Below are positions 18,611-28,224 of a DNA stretch of 64,000 nucleotides, in pieces. A program made the translations under genes and the position numbers. The stretch spans positions 2,008,596-2,072,595 of the forward strand of contig NZ_CP054051.1 of NCBI RefSeq assembly GCF_013372265.1, in the 5' to 3' direction. The notes under the pieces were generated by a model. The model searched no databases, was not told where the DNA came from, and was given only the letters and a program-made list of their open reading frames with translations. This DNA is from Aliarcobacter cibarius. Lineage in GTDB: Bacteria > Campylobacterota > Campylobacteria > Campylobacterales > Arcobacteraceae. How positions within the stretch are numbered: the first letter of the stretch is position 1; each line of letters starts with the position of its first letter.

Positions 18611-21056
18611 ATTATCAAATGAATTTGAAGTTGCAAAAAACTTCAAACAAAAATATAAAAATTATCTAAACTTTTCAAATAAAAAAATAACAAAGGATTT
18701 TTGTTCAAATCACACAAAAAAAACTGACCACTTTATATTTGAAATATATAATTTTATTTTAAAAAAATATTTCTCAGATTTTTTACCAAACTTAAATCAA
18801 ATACCTATATGTTTTGTAGCCTTGGGTTCTTATGGAAGAGAAGAATTATGTGTTTATTCTGATATAGATATTATGATCTTATACAAAAATATTCCTGCTT
18901 ATAATGCTGAAAAAATAATTGAAAATTTTGTATCTTTTGCTTGGGATTGTGGATTAAGTCTTGGGCTTAGAGTAGTTAATATAGATGAATTAAACAAAAT
19001 CTCTTTAGATGATATTACTATTAAAACATCTTTTTTAGAATCAAGATTTATATTTGGTTCAAAAAATTTATATTCAAGTTACGAAAAAAGTTTAGAAGAA
19101 ATCAGAACAGATAAAAAAGAATTATTTTTACAAGCTAAACTTCTTGAGAGAAAAAATAGACTTCTTAAGTATCCTTTATCAATGCAAGTAAATTTAAAGG
19201 ATGGTTATGGTGCAATCAGAGAAGCAAATATGCTTTGGTGGATTACAAATATAATTTATGGAGTAAAAAAAACAAAAGATTTAGTAGGTAAGAAATTTAC
19301 AAATGCAGAATATAAAAGTTATAAAAACTCTATAAATTTTGTATTTTTAGTAAGAAATACTCTACACTTAGTAGCGAAAAAGAAACTAGATATTATTACT
19401 TATGACATTTTACCAGAGCTTAGTTCTAGACTAAATTTTTCAAATGAATTTATATTTATGAAAACTTTATTTCAAGACTTGCACAATATCCATAATTTTA
19501 GTGCCAACATAATAAAAAAGATTTTTAATACAATCTCTTTTAAAACAGAAAATATAATAGAACTCAAAAAATATAGATTTAAAAAGAATGTATATATTTG
19601 TGAACAAACAGTATATTGTTCACAAAATAGAAAAATATTGACTCTTAAAGAACTTATAAAAGAACTACTTAATTTTCCAAAAGAAGTAAATAATTTTGAT
19701 AGAAGTTATATATATTTTACAAGTAAAACAAAAATAGAACCTCTTGATAAAAAACTAGTTTACAATCTACTTTGTAACTCAAATTTGTACATAATTTTAA
19801 AACTATTGTACAATGCAAATATTATAAATTTTGTAATTCCCACTTTCAAACAAATATCAAATCTTCCACAATTTGATGGTTTCCACATCCATCCTGTAGA
19901 TATTCACACTTTAAATACTCTAAAATTTTCTTATGATATAGAAGATGATTTTATAAGAAATTTATTTAACAAATTTTCTATTCAACAAAAAATAATGTTA
20001 AGACTCTTATGCTTGTTTCATGATATAGGTAAAGGTAGAAAAACAGACCATCATATTTTAGGTGAAAATATTTTTAAAAGATTTCTAAAATCTTTAGATT
20101 TTGATGATGAATTCATAAAAACTGGTGCTAATATTGTGAAATATCATAATCTAATGATAAAAACGGCCTCAAATGAAGATATATACTCACAAAAAACTGT
20201 TTTAAACTTTATTGGACTTTTCAAAAATATAAAAGAGATTCAACTCTTATATGTTTTAAGTTATTGCGATATATGTGCTGTTGATAAAAAATATTTCACG
20301 TCATCAATCTCAAAACTTTTAGTTCAACTTTATAATCAATGTTATTTAGCTTTTTCAAATAAGGATTTAATTAAAGAGAGTTCAAGAAGAGCATTTAGAT
20401 TAAATAAAATTAAAACTCTAGAAAAATATAAAATACTTCCAAATTCATTAAAAAGAAAAATTCCTCAAATAGCTTCAAATCAAATATTTTTACGACTTAA
20501 AAGTGAAGATATTTTAGATATTGCAATAAAATCTCAAGATGTTGAAACTTACTCTTTTGAAATTATAAATGATGATTTCCTAAAACTTAGAATTATTAGA
20601 AAAATCTCACTAAATCTTGGTTATTTACTTGGGAAATTACAATATTTAAATATGAGCAGTATGAATATTTTTAAACTCTATGATGAAAAGAAAATATTTG
20701 AAATATCTTTTTCAAAACCAGCATTAGAAGAGGAATTATATTTAATAGAAGAGATTGTAAATGCTTCTTTTGATATGAATAAACAAATTACACTAAAGAA
20801 ACCTCTAATTTTAAAAAATGATATAAAAATCGATTTTAACCATAGTGAAAATTTAGCTTCTATGAAAATAAATGCAAAAGATCAAAAAGGTCTTTTTGCG
20901 TATATTGCAAAAGTTTTTGATGATTATCATATAGATATTGAAAGTGCAAAACTTCTGACTAGAAAAAATTTTGCAAAAGATTTACTACTCATAGAAAAGA
21001 ATGAGAATTTTTCTGAAAATATCTCCAAAATAGTAGAGATACTTACAGATTCTTAA
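18600..21056 (+). CDS. glnD: [Protein-PII] uridylyltransferase/uridylyl-removing enzyme
   Basis: GlnD adds or removes UMP on the T-loop tyrosine of PII in response to glutamine. The 818-residue protein shows the full architecture: nucleotidyltransferase motif ALGSYGREELCVYSDIDIMIL (around 73-95), the middle GlnD helical domain (QVNLKDGYGAIREANML), the HD domain with LFHDIGKGRKTDHH (His near 474) for UMP removal, and C-terminal ACT-like domains (about 660-818, ending with MKINAKDQKGLFAYIAKVFDD). It begins at TTG inside the end of the ankyrin gene. Its substrate GlnK is encoded on the other strand at 14884-15228. Confidence 0.93.
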   Translation: MHSKLSNEFEVAKNFKQKYKNYLNFSNKKITKDFCSNHTKKTDHFIFEIYNFILKKYFSDFLPNLNQIPICFVALGSYGREELCVYSDIDIMILYKNIPAYNAEKIIENFVSFAWDCGLSLGLRVVNIDELNKISLDDITIKTSFLESRFIFGSKNLYSSYEKSLEEIRTDKKELFLQAKLLERKNRLLKYPLSMQVNLKDGYGAIREANMLWWITNIIYGVKKTKDLVGKKFTNAEYKSYKNSINFVFLVRNTLHLVAKKKLDIITYDILPELSSRLNFSNEFIFMKTLFQDLHNIHNFSANIIKKIFNTISFKTENIIELKKYRFKKNVYICEQTVYCSQNRKILTLKELIKELLNFPKEVNNFDRSYIYFTSKTKIEPLDKKLVYNLLCNSNLYIILKLLYNANIINFVIPTFKQISNLPQFDGFHIHPVDIHTLNTLKFSYDIEDDFIRNLFNKFSIQQKIMLRLLCLFHDIGKGRKTDHHILGENIFKRFLKSLDFDDEFIKTGANIVKYHNLMIKTASNEDIYSQKTVLNFIGLFKNIKEIQLLYVLSYCDICAVDKKYFTSSISKLLVQLYNQCYLAFSNKDLIKESSRRAFRLNKIKTLEKYKILPNSLKRKIPQIASNQIFLRLKSEDILDIAIKSQDVETYSFEIINDDFLKLRIIRKISLNLGYLLGKLQYLNMSSMNIFKLYDEKKIFEISFSKPALEEELYLIEEIVNASFDMNKQITLKKPLILKNDIKIDFNHSENLASMKINAKDQKGLFAYIAKVFDDYHIDIESAKLLTRKNFAKDLLLIEKNENFSENISKIVEILTDS

Positions 21057-21071
21057 GAGTTAAAACTATTT

Positions 21072-24000
21072 TTACAAGCTATCTAAAAGCTCTTTTGCTT
21101 TTACATAATCTTTTTTTCCACTACCAAGTTTTGGTATATCATCAACTAGTTTTATAGTTTCTGGTATCATCAACTTATTATCAAACTCTTTTATCATCCT
21201 TTGTTTTAAACTATCAATTAGTTCTAAACTTATATTTGAAACTAGTAATACTATTTTTTCACCTTTTTTCTCATCACTTTTTGCCAAAGCTATAAAATCA
21301 ATACTATTATCACCTAAAATTTTAGAAATTTTTTCTTCAACGGCTCCAAGACTTATCATCTCTCCACCAATTTTTGCAAATCTTGAATATCTATCAACAA
21401 TAGTTAAAAAACCATCCGTATCCAATCTTCCTTTATCCCCAGTGATATAATATGTTCTATTTTTTAGTTTTTTTAGAACTTTAGAAGTTTTTTCTTCATC
21501 TTTTAAATATCCTTTCATTACTTGAATACCAGATATTATTACCATTCCTTCCTCTCCAATTTTCAACTCTTCAAAAGTAATTTGATCTACTACTTTTATA
21601 TCCGTTCCAGGTATTGCCATACCAACTGTTCCAATCTTTTGACCTACTTGAACTTCAAAATCTTCTGAAATTTTATCTGGAAGATTACAAGTAGCTACTG
21701 GAGAAGTTTCTGTTGTTCCATAGCCTTCAAGAATATCCTTTCCAAATCTTTTTTTAAATTCAAATCTTACATCTTCTCTTAATTTCTCAGCACCCGCGAC
21801 AACCAATCTTAAACTATCAAACATCAAAGGATGGATTTTTGTATTTTTTGTATATAACCTAAAGAATGTTGATGTTCCACACATTATAGAAACTCTTTCT
21901 CTACTTACCATTTTAGCTATTCCTAATCCATCAGTTGGATCTGCAAAAGCTGCACATTTTATTCCTTGTATTAAAGGTAAAAAAGTAGTTACTACAATTC
22001 CAAAAGCATGAAACAATGGTAATGAACCTAAAATTACATCATCATCATTAACATTTAAAATATTTGCTATTTGTTCTGCATTTCCTAAAATATTATCTCC
22101 ACTAAGCTCAATTCCCTTAGGTGTTCCTTCAGTTCCAGAAGAAAATAAAATGATAGAAGTGGCATCTTTAGAAGTTTTTTTCAAGTACATTAGTTTTAAT
22201 AAAAAAGTAGGTAAAAGTTTGATTGAAAAATATACAAATATAGATTCTATTTTAGTTATCTTTTTTTGTTCTTCTTCAAGAAATAGTACTTCAATATCAA
22301 AAAATATTTCTGAAATTTTTATTCCTCTAGATTCAAGTTTATCAATAAATCTTTTTGAAGTTATGATAACTTTTATATCTGATTTTTTAATTGATAACTT
22401 TAAACTTTCAATTGATGCTGTGAAATTCAAATTTATTGCTATCTTTCCCATCAAAAGAATCATATAATTTATAAAAGCACCTGCACTACTTGTTGGTAAT
22501 AATATTCCAATATTATTTGAGTTTAACCTTTTTTTGAAAATATTTTTAAATAAAACAGTAACTGTTAAAAATTTTGTTCCACTTAAAGTAATTCCAGTTG
22601 AATCAGTAAAAATTGTTCTATTAGATGAATCTTTTAAGCTTTTAAAAATAATCTCATTTAAAGGTTTTAATTCCTTTATATGTTCTCTCCATGCAATACT
22701 TGAAAGTGCAAAAACTTCATTTTTTACACTTTGAACATTTGCATTCTCTTTGGACATAATTCTACCAAAGCATACAGTTACAATATTTGTTTTTTTGGAT
22801 TCTTTAAATTTCTTATTTGCTCTACTAAACATTGTTTCCCATAATCCTCTTAGATAAAATGGAATTACTTTTACATCAGTTGAACAACTTTCTAAAACTT
22901 TTTCAAAACCTCTTTTAAACTCTCCTAAATGACCATTTCTTGATATTGTACCTTCTGGAAAAAGAACAACTACATTTCCTGCATCCAACTCACTTGCGAT
23001 AGTTTTTATTGTTGTTCTATTAACTGTACTTGAAATTGGTATAGCATGTATCAATTTAAAAAGCCACGTTAAATACCACTTTTCATAAATTGGTTTAAAT
23101 ATTACAAATTTTACTTCTCTTGGAACAGACATTAAAATTATTGCCCAATCTATCCAAGATATATGATTACCTAACAATAGTACTCCACCATTTGAAGGGA
23201 TATTTTTTATACCATTTATCTCTAATTTATATCTTAAACCTACAATAAATTTTAAAAATAGAAGAACTAGTGATTGTGGAAGTTTCACAACTGTATATAA
23301 TGTTCCAACTATAATTATAAATAAAATTAAATACAATGTTTTGAGAGGATCTAAATTGTAAAAAGAGACAAAAGTTGTAAGTGCTAACATAAAGAACATA
23401 GCTAGTGAGTGGAACCAATTATTTCCTGCAAGAATGGTACCTAAAATCTTTTTTTTCGCATTAAATTGAATTAATGAATTCAGAGGAACAATAAACAAAC
23501 CTCCAAATAATCCGAAAAATAAGAAATTTAAAGCTAGCATAAAAGGAGTATTAACTACTGTTGAAATATAAAGTGTTAATGCCATCCCAAAAGCAGCTAA
23601 AGGAATAGTTCCTAATTCAATATAATGTCTTGAAATTTTTGCATATAATATTGAGCCCATTGCTATTCCAATACCTGAGGCTGCAATTACTCCATTTATA
23701 ATAAATGTATTATCAATATGTAAGTACATCTTTGCATAAGATGGGAAAACTGCCATTGTTGCCTGAGAAACTCCCCAAAAAACAGACAATCCAATTACAC
23801 TTAAAAATATTACATCTTTTTCTTTTATAAGCTTTATATTTTCAATTAAAAGTTTCCCTTGAAAGAGAGCCTTTTTATTTAAAACGAGATTACTATTTGA
23901 ATTATAAGTAGTCACCACTCTTCTTAAAAATACAAATGAAACAAACATCTCTAAAAATGCAACAAATAATATATAGTATGTAAGAGGTTTAATTGCTTCC

Positions 24001-24545
24001 ATAAGCTCTTCTTTACTCTGCAAAAGATGAAGATTGTTTGAAATATAAAAACTTTCAAAAAAATAAGAAGCTGTACCTATTGCAAATAATATTGCAATAA
24101 TTGATATAGATTGAAGTGCTGCATTTCCTCTTGATAGATATTTTTTCCCATATATATCCATAATTATTCCAAATTTTGCAGGACTATAAATTGCACTTTG
24201 AACAGCCAATAGAAATAGAGTAAACATAGCAAAGTAGAAATTATTTGTACTATAAGCAAAAATTACTAAAGTTGATAATAATAAAGAAGAAAGTGCACCA
24301 TAAATTAAAATATCTCTTTTATTGTACTTATCACTTAAATATCCACTAAAAGTAAACAAAAGAAGAAATGGAATAATTATTAATGCATTTATAATAGATA
24401 TCCAAATAACTTGAGTAGAACCATCAAATACTTTAAAAGCAATATTTTGTAATAAAACTTTATGTGTTACATCAACAAATGCATTGCAAAAAACCACAAA
24501 TAAAAATGCCATTTTTATCACAAAAATATCCGTTATTTTCTGCAT
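21072..24545 (-). CDS. MFS / PlsC acyltransferase / acyl-ACP synthetase fusion (LplT-Aas type)
   Basis: This 1157-residue protein fuses three activities. Residues 1 to about 425 form an MFS transporter with about 12 membrane segments, like the lysophospholipid flippase LplT. Residues about 435-640 form a PlsC-type acyltransferase with the catalytic NHISWID (His near 460) and FPEGTISRNG. Residues about 650-1157 form an AMP-binding acyl-ACP synthetase with SSGTEGTPKG near 805, EGYGTTETSP and ITGDKGRLD. In E. coli, lplT and aas are separate neighbouring genes that recycle lysophospholipids; here they form one chain at the inner membrane. It converges with glnD, 15 bases apart. Confidence 0.88.
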   Translation of the reverse strand: MQKITDIFVIKMAFLFVVFCNAFVDVTHKVLLQNIAFKVFDGSTQVIWISIINALIIIPFLLLFTFSGYLSDKYNKRDILIYGALSSLLLSTLVIFAYSTNNFYFAMFTLFLLAVQSAIYSPAKFGIIMDIYGKKYLSRGNAALQSISIIAILFAIGTASYFFESFYISNNLHLLQSKEELMEAIKPLTYYILFVAFLEMFVSFVFLRRVVTTYNSNSNLVLNKKALFQGKLLIENIKLIKEKDVIFLSVIGLSVFWGVSQATMAVFPSYAKMYLHIDNTFIINGVIAASGIGIAMGSILYAKISRHYIELGTIPLAAFGMALTLYISTVVNTPFMLALNFLFFGLFGGLFIVPLNSLIQFNAKKKILGTILAGNNWFHSLAMFFMLALTTFVSFYNLDPLKTLYLILFIIIVGTLYTVVKLPQSLVLLFLKFIVGLRYKLEINGIKNIPSNGGVLLLGNHISWIDWAIILMSVPREVKFVIFKPIYEKWYLTWLFKLIHAIPISSTVNRTTIKTIASELDAGNVVVLFPEGTISRNGHLGEFKRGFEKVLESCSTDVKVIPFYLRGLWETMFSRANKKFKESKKTNIVTVCFGRIMSKENANVQSVKNEVFALSSIAWREHIKELKPLNEIIFKSLKDSSNRTIFTDSTGITLSGTKFLTVTVLFKNIFKKRLNSNNIGILLPTSSAGAFINYMILLMGKIAINLNFTASIESLKLSIKKSDIKVIITSKRFIDKLESRGIKISEIFFDIEVLFLEEEQKKITKIESIFVYFSIKLLPTFLLKLMYLKKTSKDATSIILFSSGTEGTPKGIELSGDNILGNAEQIANILNVNDDDVILGSLPLFHAFGIVVTTFLPLIQGIKCAAFADPTDGLGIAKMVSRERVSIMCGTSTFFRLYTKNTKIHPLMFDSLRLVVAGAEKLREDVRFEFKKRFGKDILEGYGTTETSPVATCNLPDKISEDFEVQVGQKIGTVGMAIPGTDIKVVDQITFEELKIGEEGMVIISGIQVMKGYLKDEEKTSKVLKKLKNRTYYITGDKGRLDTDGFLTIVDRYSRFAKIGGEMISLGAVEEKISKILGDNSIDFIALAKSDEKKGEKIVLLVSNISLELIDSLKQRMIKEFDNKLMIPETIKLVDDIPKLGSGKKDYVKAKELLDSL

Positions 24546-24686
24546 TTTTTTACCTTGTTTATAAATATAAATATCATGAATTATACTTAAAGCTAAATAA
24601 AATATTGTAATAAATTTTAAACAGTAAATAATATTTAACCTTTTTTCGATATAATTTTCTCTTATTCAAAAAAAAGGACGCAAACT

Positions 24687-26003
24687 TTGGAAGAATCAAT
24701 AAAAACAAGAACTTGGGTAGACTATACGTTAAAAAGTCTAGCCTTTTGGGTTATCTTTGGGATAATCGCTGGGATTATAGTTGGTTATGTCAATCCTGCT
24801 TTAGGAATTGAAGCTAAACCTGGAATTGATTGGTTTATTAAAATACTAAAATGGTTAGTTGGACCAATTATATTTCTTACAATTATTTATGGAATTGTGA
24901 GTTTAGAAAATTTAAAAGAGTTAGGTAGTTTAGGTTTTAAAGCCTTCATTTACTTTGAAATAGTTAGTACTTTTGCTTTAGCAATTGGTGTTATTTTTGG
25001 TAACTGGTTTAGACCAGGAGATGGGATGAACTTGGATGTTGCTGCACTAGATACAAAAAGTGTTGAGAAATATACTAGTGTAGATCCAAATAAAGTTGGA
25101 GACATTTGGGAAATCCTAAAAAATGCTATTCCAACAGATCCTATTACTCCATTTTTAAATGGTCAAACTCTTCAAGTTTTAGTTATGGCTTTAACTATAG
25201 CTATTTTAATATCTATCTTTGGTGGAAAATATAGACCAAAAATTCTAAAACCTGTTGAAGTTGCTCAAAACTTCTTCTTTAAAATATTAATCTTTATTAT
25301 GTGGTTTTCTCCAATTGCAAGTTTTTCTGCAATGTCATTTTTAATTGGTAAATTTGGAATAGATTCTTTAATTAATATGGCTAGTCTTTTAGGTGTTATG
25401 CTTGTATCTGTTTTAGCATTTATATTTGTTATTCTTGGATTAATTACTGCTGTATTTAAAATTAATATTTTTAAGTTTATGAGATACATAAAAAAAGAAG
25501 TTTTAATAGTATTTGCTACATCTTCAAGTGAATCTGCACTTGCTCCTTTAATGAGAAGATTAGAAAATGCTGGAGTAAATAAATCAGTTACAGGATTAGT
25601 TTTACCTACAGGATACTCATTTAATCTTGATTGTACAAATATCTATCTTGCTTTATCAATTATATTCTTATCGCAAGCATTTAATATTCCTCTTACAATT
25701 GAGCAACAATTATTTATTATTTTAATCTTAATGGTTACTTCAAAAGGTGCAGTAGGGGTTACAGGTTCAGGATTTATAGTTCTTGCTGGAACACTTGGTG
25801 CTATGGGTGGAGCAATTCCTATGGTTACAGTTGCTGTTTTACTTGGAGTTGATAAATTCATGAGTGAAATTAGAGCAGTTGGAAATCTTTGTGGAAATGC
25901 AGTAGCAGCAGTTGTTGTTGGTGTTTGGGACAAAAAGATTGATATGGAAAAATTCAAGTATGCTCTTGATAATCCAGATAAAATCAAAAGTACTATTGGT
26001 TAA
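24687..26003 (+). CDS. Dicarboxylate/amino acid:cation symporter (DAACS family)
   Basis: This 438-residue inner-membrane protein belongs to the glutamate/C4-dicarboxylate symporter family (DctA/GltP-like). Eight membrane segments and two re-entrant loops are expected. The HP1 tip motif is ATSSSESALAPLM and the HP2 region reads SKGAVGVTGSGFIVLAGTL. The usual sodium-binding NMDGT/NLDGT motif reads NLDCT here, with Cys in place of Gly. The SSSESA and GYSFNLD stretches favour the DctA branch, so C4-dicarboxylates are the likely substrate. It starts at TTG with the Shine-Dalgarno AAAGGAC. A strong hairpin terminates it. Confidence 0.87.
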   Translation: MEESIKTRTWVDYTLKSLAFWVIFGIIAGIIVGYVNPALGIEAKPGIDWFIKILKWLVGPIIFLTIIYGIVSLENLKELGSLGFKAFIYFEIVSTFALAIGVIFGNWFRPGDGMNLDVAALDTKSVEKYTSVDPNKVGDIWEILKNAIPTDPITPFLNGQTLQVLVMALTIAILISIFGGKYRPKILKPVEVAQNFFFKILIFIMWFSPIASFSAMSFLIGKFGIDSLINMASLLGVMLVSVLAFIFVILGLITAVFKINIFKFMRYIKKEVLIVFATSSSESALAPLMRRLENAGVNKSVTGLVLPTGYSFNLDCTNIYLALSIIFLSQAFNIPLTIEQQLFIILILMVTSKGAVGVTGSGFIVLAGTLGAMGGAIPMVTVAVLLGVDKFMSEIRAVGNLCGNAVAAVVVGVWDKKIDMEKFKYALDNPDKIKSTIG

Positions 26004-26012
26004 TAACCTCTT

Positions 26013-26047
26013 TATAAAATCAATGAATAATATTCATTGATTTTATA
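26013..26047. terminator. Strong bidirectional terminator
   Basis: A perfect 17-bp inverted repeat (26013-26029 with 26031-26047) lies between the symporter (+) and the small ankyrin gene (-) and overlaps the latter's stop codon. The plus-strand transcript is followed by U-rich sequence. Confidence 0.75.
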
Positions 26048-26507
26048 TTAAATTTTTTGGACAATTCCCCATAAAATCTTCGTGATTTACATCTGCTCCA
26101 TTGCTTAATAAAAATTTTATACTATTTGATTTCTTATATAAAATTGCATAAATAAGTGGTGTTGTGTTTACCTCATCTATAACATCTAAATCTAAACCAC
26201 AATTTTTTAAACATCTTAAAACTTTTACATTGTCAAGATAAACTGCAAAATTCATAGCTAAAAGATTTGGACTTACAAATTGATCTATATTTAAATCAAT
26301 TAATATTTTAATTACATCTGCTTTATTTTTTAACATAGCCCAGTATAAAGCATTTCTTCCTTTACAATCTCGAGTGTTTACATCTAAAATTCTTAAAGAA
26401 AACATTTTTATTAAAATATCCCAACTATTATTTTCTATTAATTCCGTAAATATTGTTGAAGAATTTTTTTGATTTAACTTACTATTTAAAAATATATTAC
26501 TACACAT
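26043..26507 (-). CDS. Small ankyrin-repeat protein with Fur-box-like promoter
   Basis: From the ATG at 26507 the protein has 154 residues. A longer reading from 26540 lacks a Shine-Dalgarno, whereas AGGAAAG lies about seven bases before this ATG. Three to four ankyrin units are visible, for example CKGRNALYWAMLKNKADVIKIL and TTPLIYAILYKKSNSIKFL followed by LSNGADVNHEDFMG. No signal peptide is seen. Size and domain type resemble the Campylobacter jejuni ankyrin protein Cj1386, which works with catalase and is iron-regulated, but no catalase gene lies here and orthology is not shown. A 15/19 match to the Fur box sits just upstream. Confidence 0.78.
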   Translation of the reverse strand: MCSNIFLNSKLNQKNSSTIFTELIENNSWDILIKMFSLRILDVNTRDCKGRNALYWAMLKNKADVIKILIDLNIDQFVSPNLLAMNFAVYLDNVKVLRCLKNCGLDLDVIDEVNTTPLIYAILYKKSNSIKFLLSNGADVNHEDFMGNCPKNLI

Positions 26508-26525
26508 TTTATCTTTCCTATTATT

Positions 26526-26544
26526 GATAATGAGTATCATAATA
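26526..26544. promoter_or_regulatory. Candidate Fur box
   Basis: GATAATGAGTATCATAATA matches the classical 19-bp Fur consensus GATAATGATAATCATTATC at 15 positions and contains the palindrome TGATA-N4-TATCA. It lies about 19 bases before the small ankyrin gene start, where it would overlap a TATGAT-like -10 element on the minus strand. The divergent DUF350 gene starts about 96 bases away and could share the site. Confidence 0.5.
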
Positions 26545-26639
26545 TATTAATTATTAAAGTTTATTTAATTTTAAAAATTTGATTTCAAATAAAGCATAGA
26601 ATTTTTTAGATAAAATAAAATAAAAAAAGGATAGATTGT

Positions 26640-27044
26640 ATGGAAATTAGCTTATTCTTGAGTTTCTTAGGATTTTTTATTACAGCAGTTATACTTGTAG
26701 TTGCGTTTCTTTATTTATATGCCATTGTTACACCTTATGATGATTATAATTTAATTTTCGAAGGTAATAACATTGCAGCAGCATTAGGATTTGGAGGAGC
26801 AATTATTGGAGTTTCAATTCCTTTATATAGTGCTTTAGTTCACTCTGTTTCTTATATAGATTTTGCTATTTGGGGAATAATTGCAATTTTAATTCAATTA
26901 ATATTTGCATTTATAGTTACTAGATTAAATGGAAAATACTCTTTTAAATCAAAAATTGTTGAGGGTATAATTCCTGTCGGAATTTTAATGGCATTTTTAT
27001 CAATTGCGATTGGTTTATTAAATGCTGGTTCAATGAGTTATTAA
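26640..27044 (+). CDS. DUF350 family membrane protein
   Basis: This 134-residue protein has four hydrophobic segments and matches the DUF350 (UPF0719) pattern: an N-terminal helix, the linker YLYAIVTPYDDYNLIFEGNN, then AAALGFGGAIIGVSIPLYSAL. It is an inner-membrane protein of unknown function. The length is normal for one DUF350 unit. The Shine-Dalgarno AAAAAAGG precedes the ATG. It is divergent from the small ankyrin gene across a 132-base gap holding the Fur-box-like site, and converges with chrA. Confidence 0.8.
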   Translation: MEISLFLSFLGFFITAVILVVAFLYLYAIVTPYDDYNLIFEGNNIAAALGFGGAIIGVSIPLYSALVHSVSYIDFAIWGIIAILIQLIFAFIVTRLNGKYSFKSKIVEGIIPVGILMAFLSIAIGLLNAGSMSY

Positions 27045-27065
27045 AACTCATTGACTTAGCTAATT

Positions 27066-28220
27066 CTAAGAAAAAAGTGCTTTTATTGAAAATATAAATA
27101 TAAATCCTAAAATAATATAAAAAATATTAACTTTTAAATATCTAACTAAAACAAATCCAATTAAAACTAACACTGCATCAAATATAGAATATATAGCACT
27201 TGGTATTATTGTATTTATCAATGTTGCAAATAAAAGAGCAACAACACCAGCATTTATTGCTTTTATAACTCTTGATAGTTTTTCATTTTTTGAAAAGCTT
27301 TCAAAACTTTTATAAAATGACAGTATTAGTAAGAAACCTCCAAGAAATATCCCAAAAGTTGCAATAATTGCCCCTAAAAATGGACTCTCTTTTATAATAT
27401 CAGCGCCTAAGTAAGTTGCTATTGTAAACATTGGTCCACTAACTGTTTGAGCTAATGAGTAAGCAACTAAAAATGTGTCATTAATTACTTTTTCACCTAA
27501 GCTCTCTTGCAATAATGGTAAAACAACATGTCCTCCACCAAAAACTAAACTACCACTTTTATAGAAATCAAAAAATAGATTTAATAATTCATTTTTAAAC
27601 TCATAGCTAAATGCTAAAAATAAAAGAGCTAAAAATATTGATAAAATTAAAAAATTTGGAGAAACAATTTTTTCTTTCGTTTTTATTTCACTTTTAATAA
27701 ATAAAAAACCAAAAATTACACATAAAAATAAAACAAAGATTTGATTAAATACTGAACTAAAAAATATAAGTAAAATAGATGCTAAAAAGAAAATAGTTAT
27801 CGTAATTTTATCTTTACAAAAACTTTTAAACATACTTAAAGTTGCATCAAGCACCACAACCACTGCAAAAAGTTTTAAAGCATATATTACACTATTTACA
27901 TAAATACTATCATTTTTTAAAATTCCAAAGTACCAAATAAGATATAAAAAAATAAATGAGGGAAGAGTAAAAGCTATAAAAGCCAAAATTGCTCCCCAAA
28001 TACCACCTCTTCTTAGACCTATTGTAAATCCAACTTGTGAAGAGCTAGGTCCTGGTAAGAATTGACTAAGAACTACAATTTTTGTGTAACTCTCATCATC
28101 AAGCCATTTTAGTTTATCTACAAAAGTTTTTCTAAAGTAAGCTATATGAGCTATTGGTCCACCAAAACTAACTAAGCCCAAGAGTAAAAATCTATAAAAT
28201 ATATCTATTAAATTTGACAT
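27066..28220 (-). CDS. chrA: Chromate transporter, two-domain ChrA
   Basis: This 384-residue inner-membrane protein belongs to the CHR family, which exports chromate. It is a long-chain form with two homologous halves: the first begins FLLLGLVSFGGPIAHIAYFR with VLSQFLPGPSSSQVGFTIGLRRGG, and the second has FKSGSLVFGGGHVVLPLL-like sequence with AYSLAQTVSGPMFTIATYLG. It is the last gene of the arsenic operon, four bases after the thioredoxin gene. Some CHR proteins act on other anions, so the chromate substrate is inferred from family only. Confidence 0.88.
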   Translation of the reverse strand: MSNLIDIFYRFLLLGLVSFGGPIAHIAYFRKTFVDKLKWLDDESYTKIVVLSQFLPGPSSSQVGFTIGLRRGGIWGAILAFIAFTLPSFIFLYLIWYFGILKNDSIYVNSVIYALKLFAVVVVLDATLSMFKSFCKDKITITIFFLASILLIFFSSVFNQIFVLFLCVIFGFLFIKSEIKTKEKIVSPNFLILSIFLALLFLAFSYEFKNELLNLFFDFYKSGSLVFGGGHVVLPLLQESLGEKVINDTFLVAYSLAQTVSGPMFTIATYLGADIIKESPFLGAIIATFGIFLGGFLLILSFYKSFESFSKNEKLSRVIKAINAGVVALLFATLINTIIPSAIYSIFDAVLVLIGFVLVRYLKVNIFYIILGFIFIFSIKALFS

Positions 28221-28224
28221 GTTT

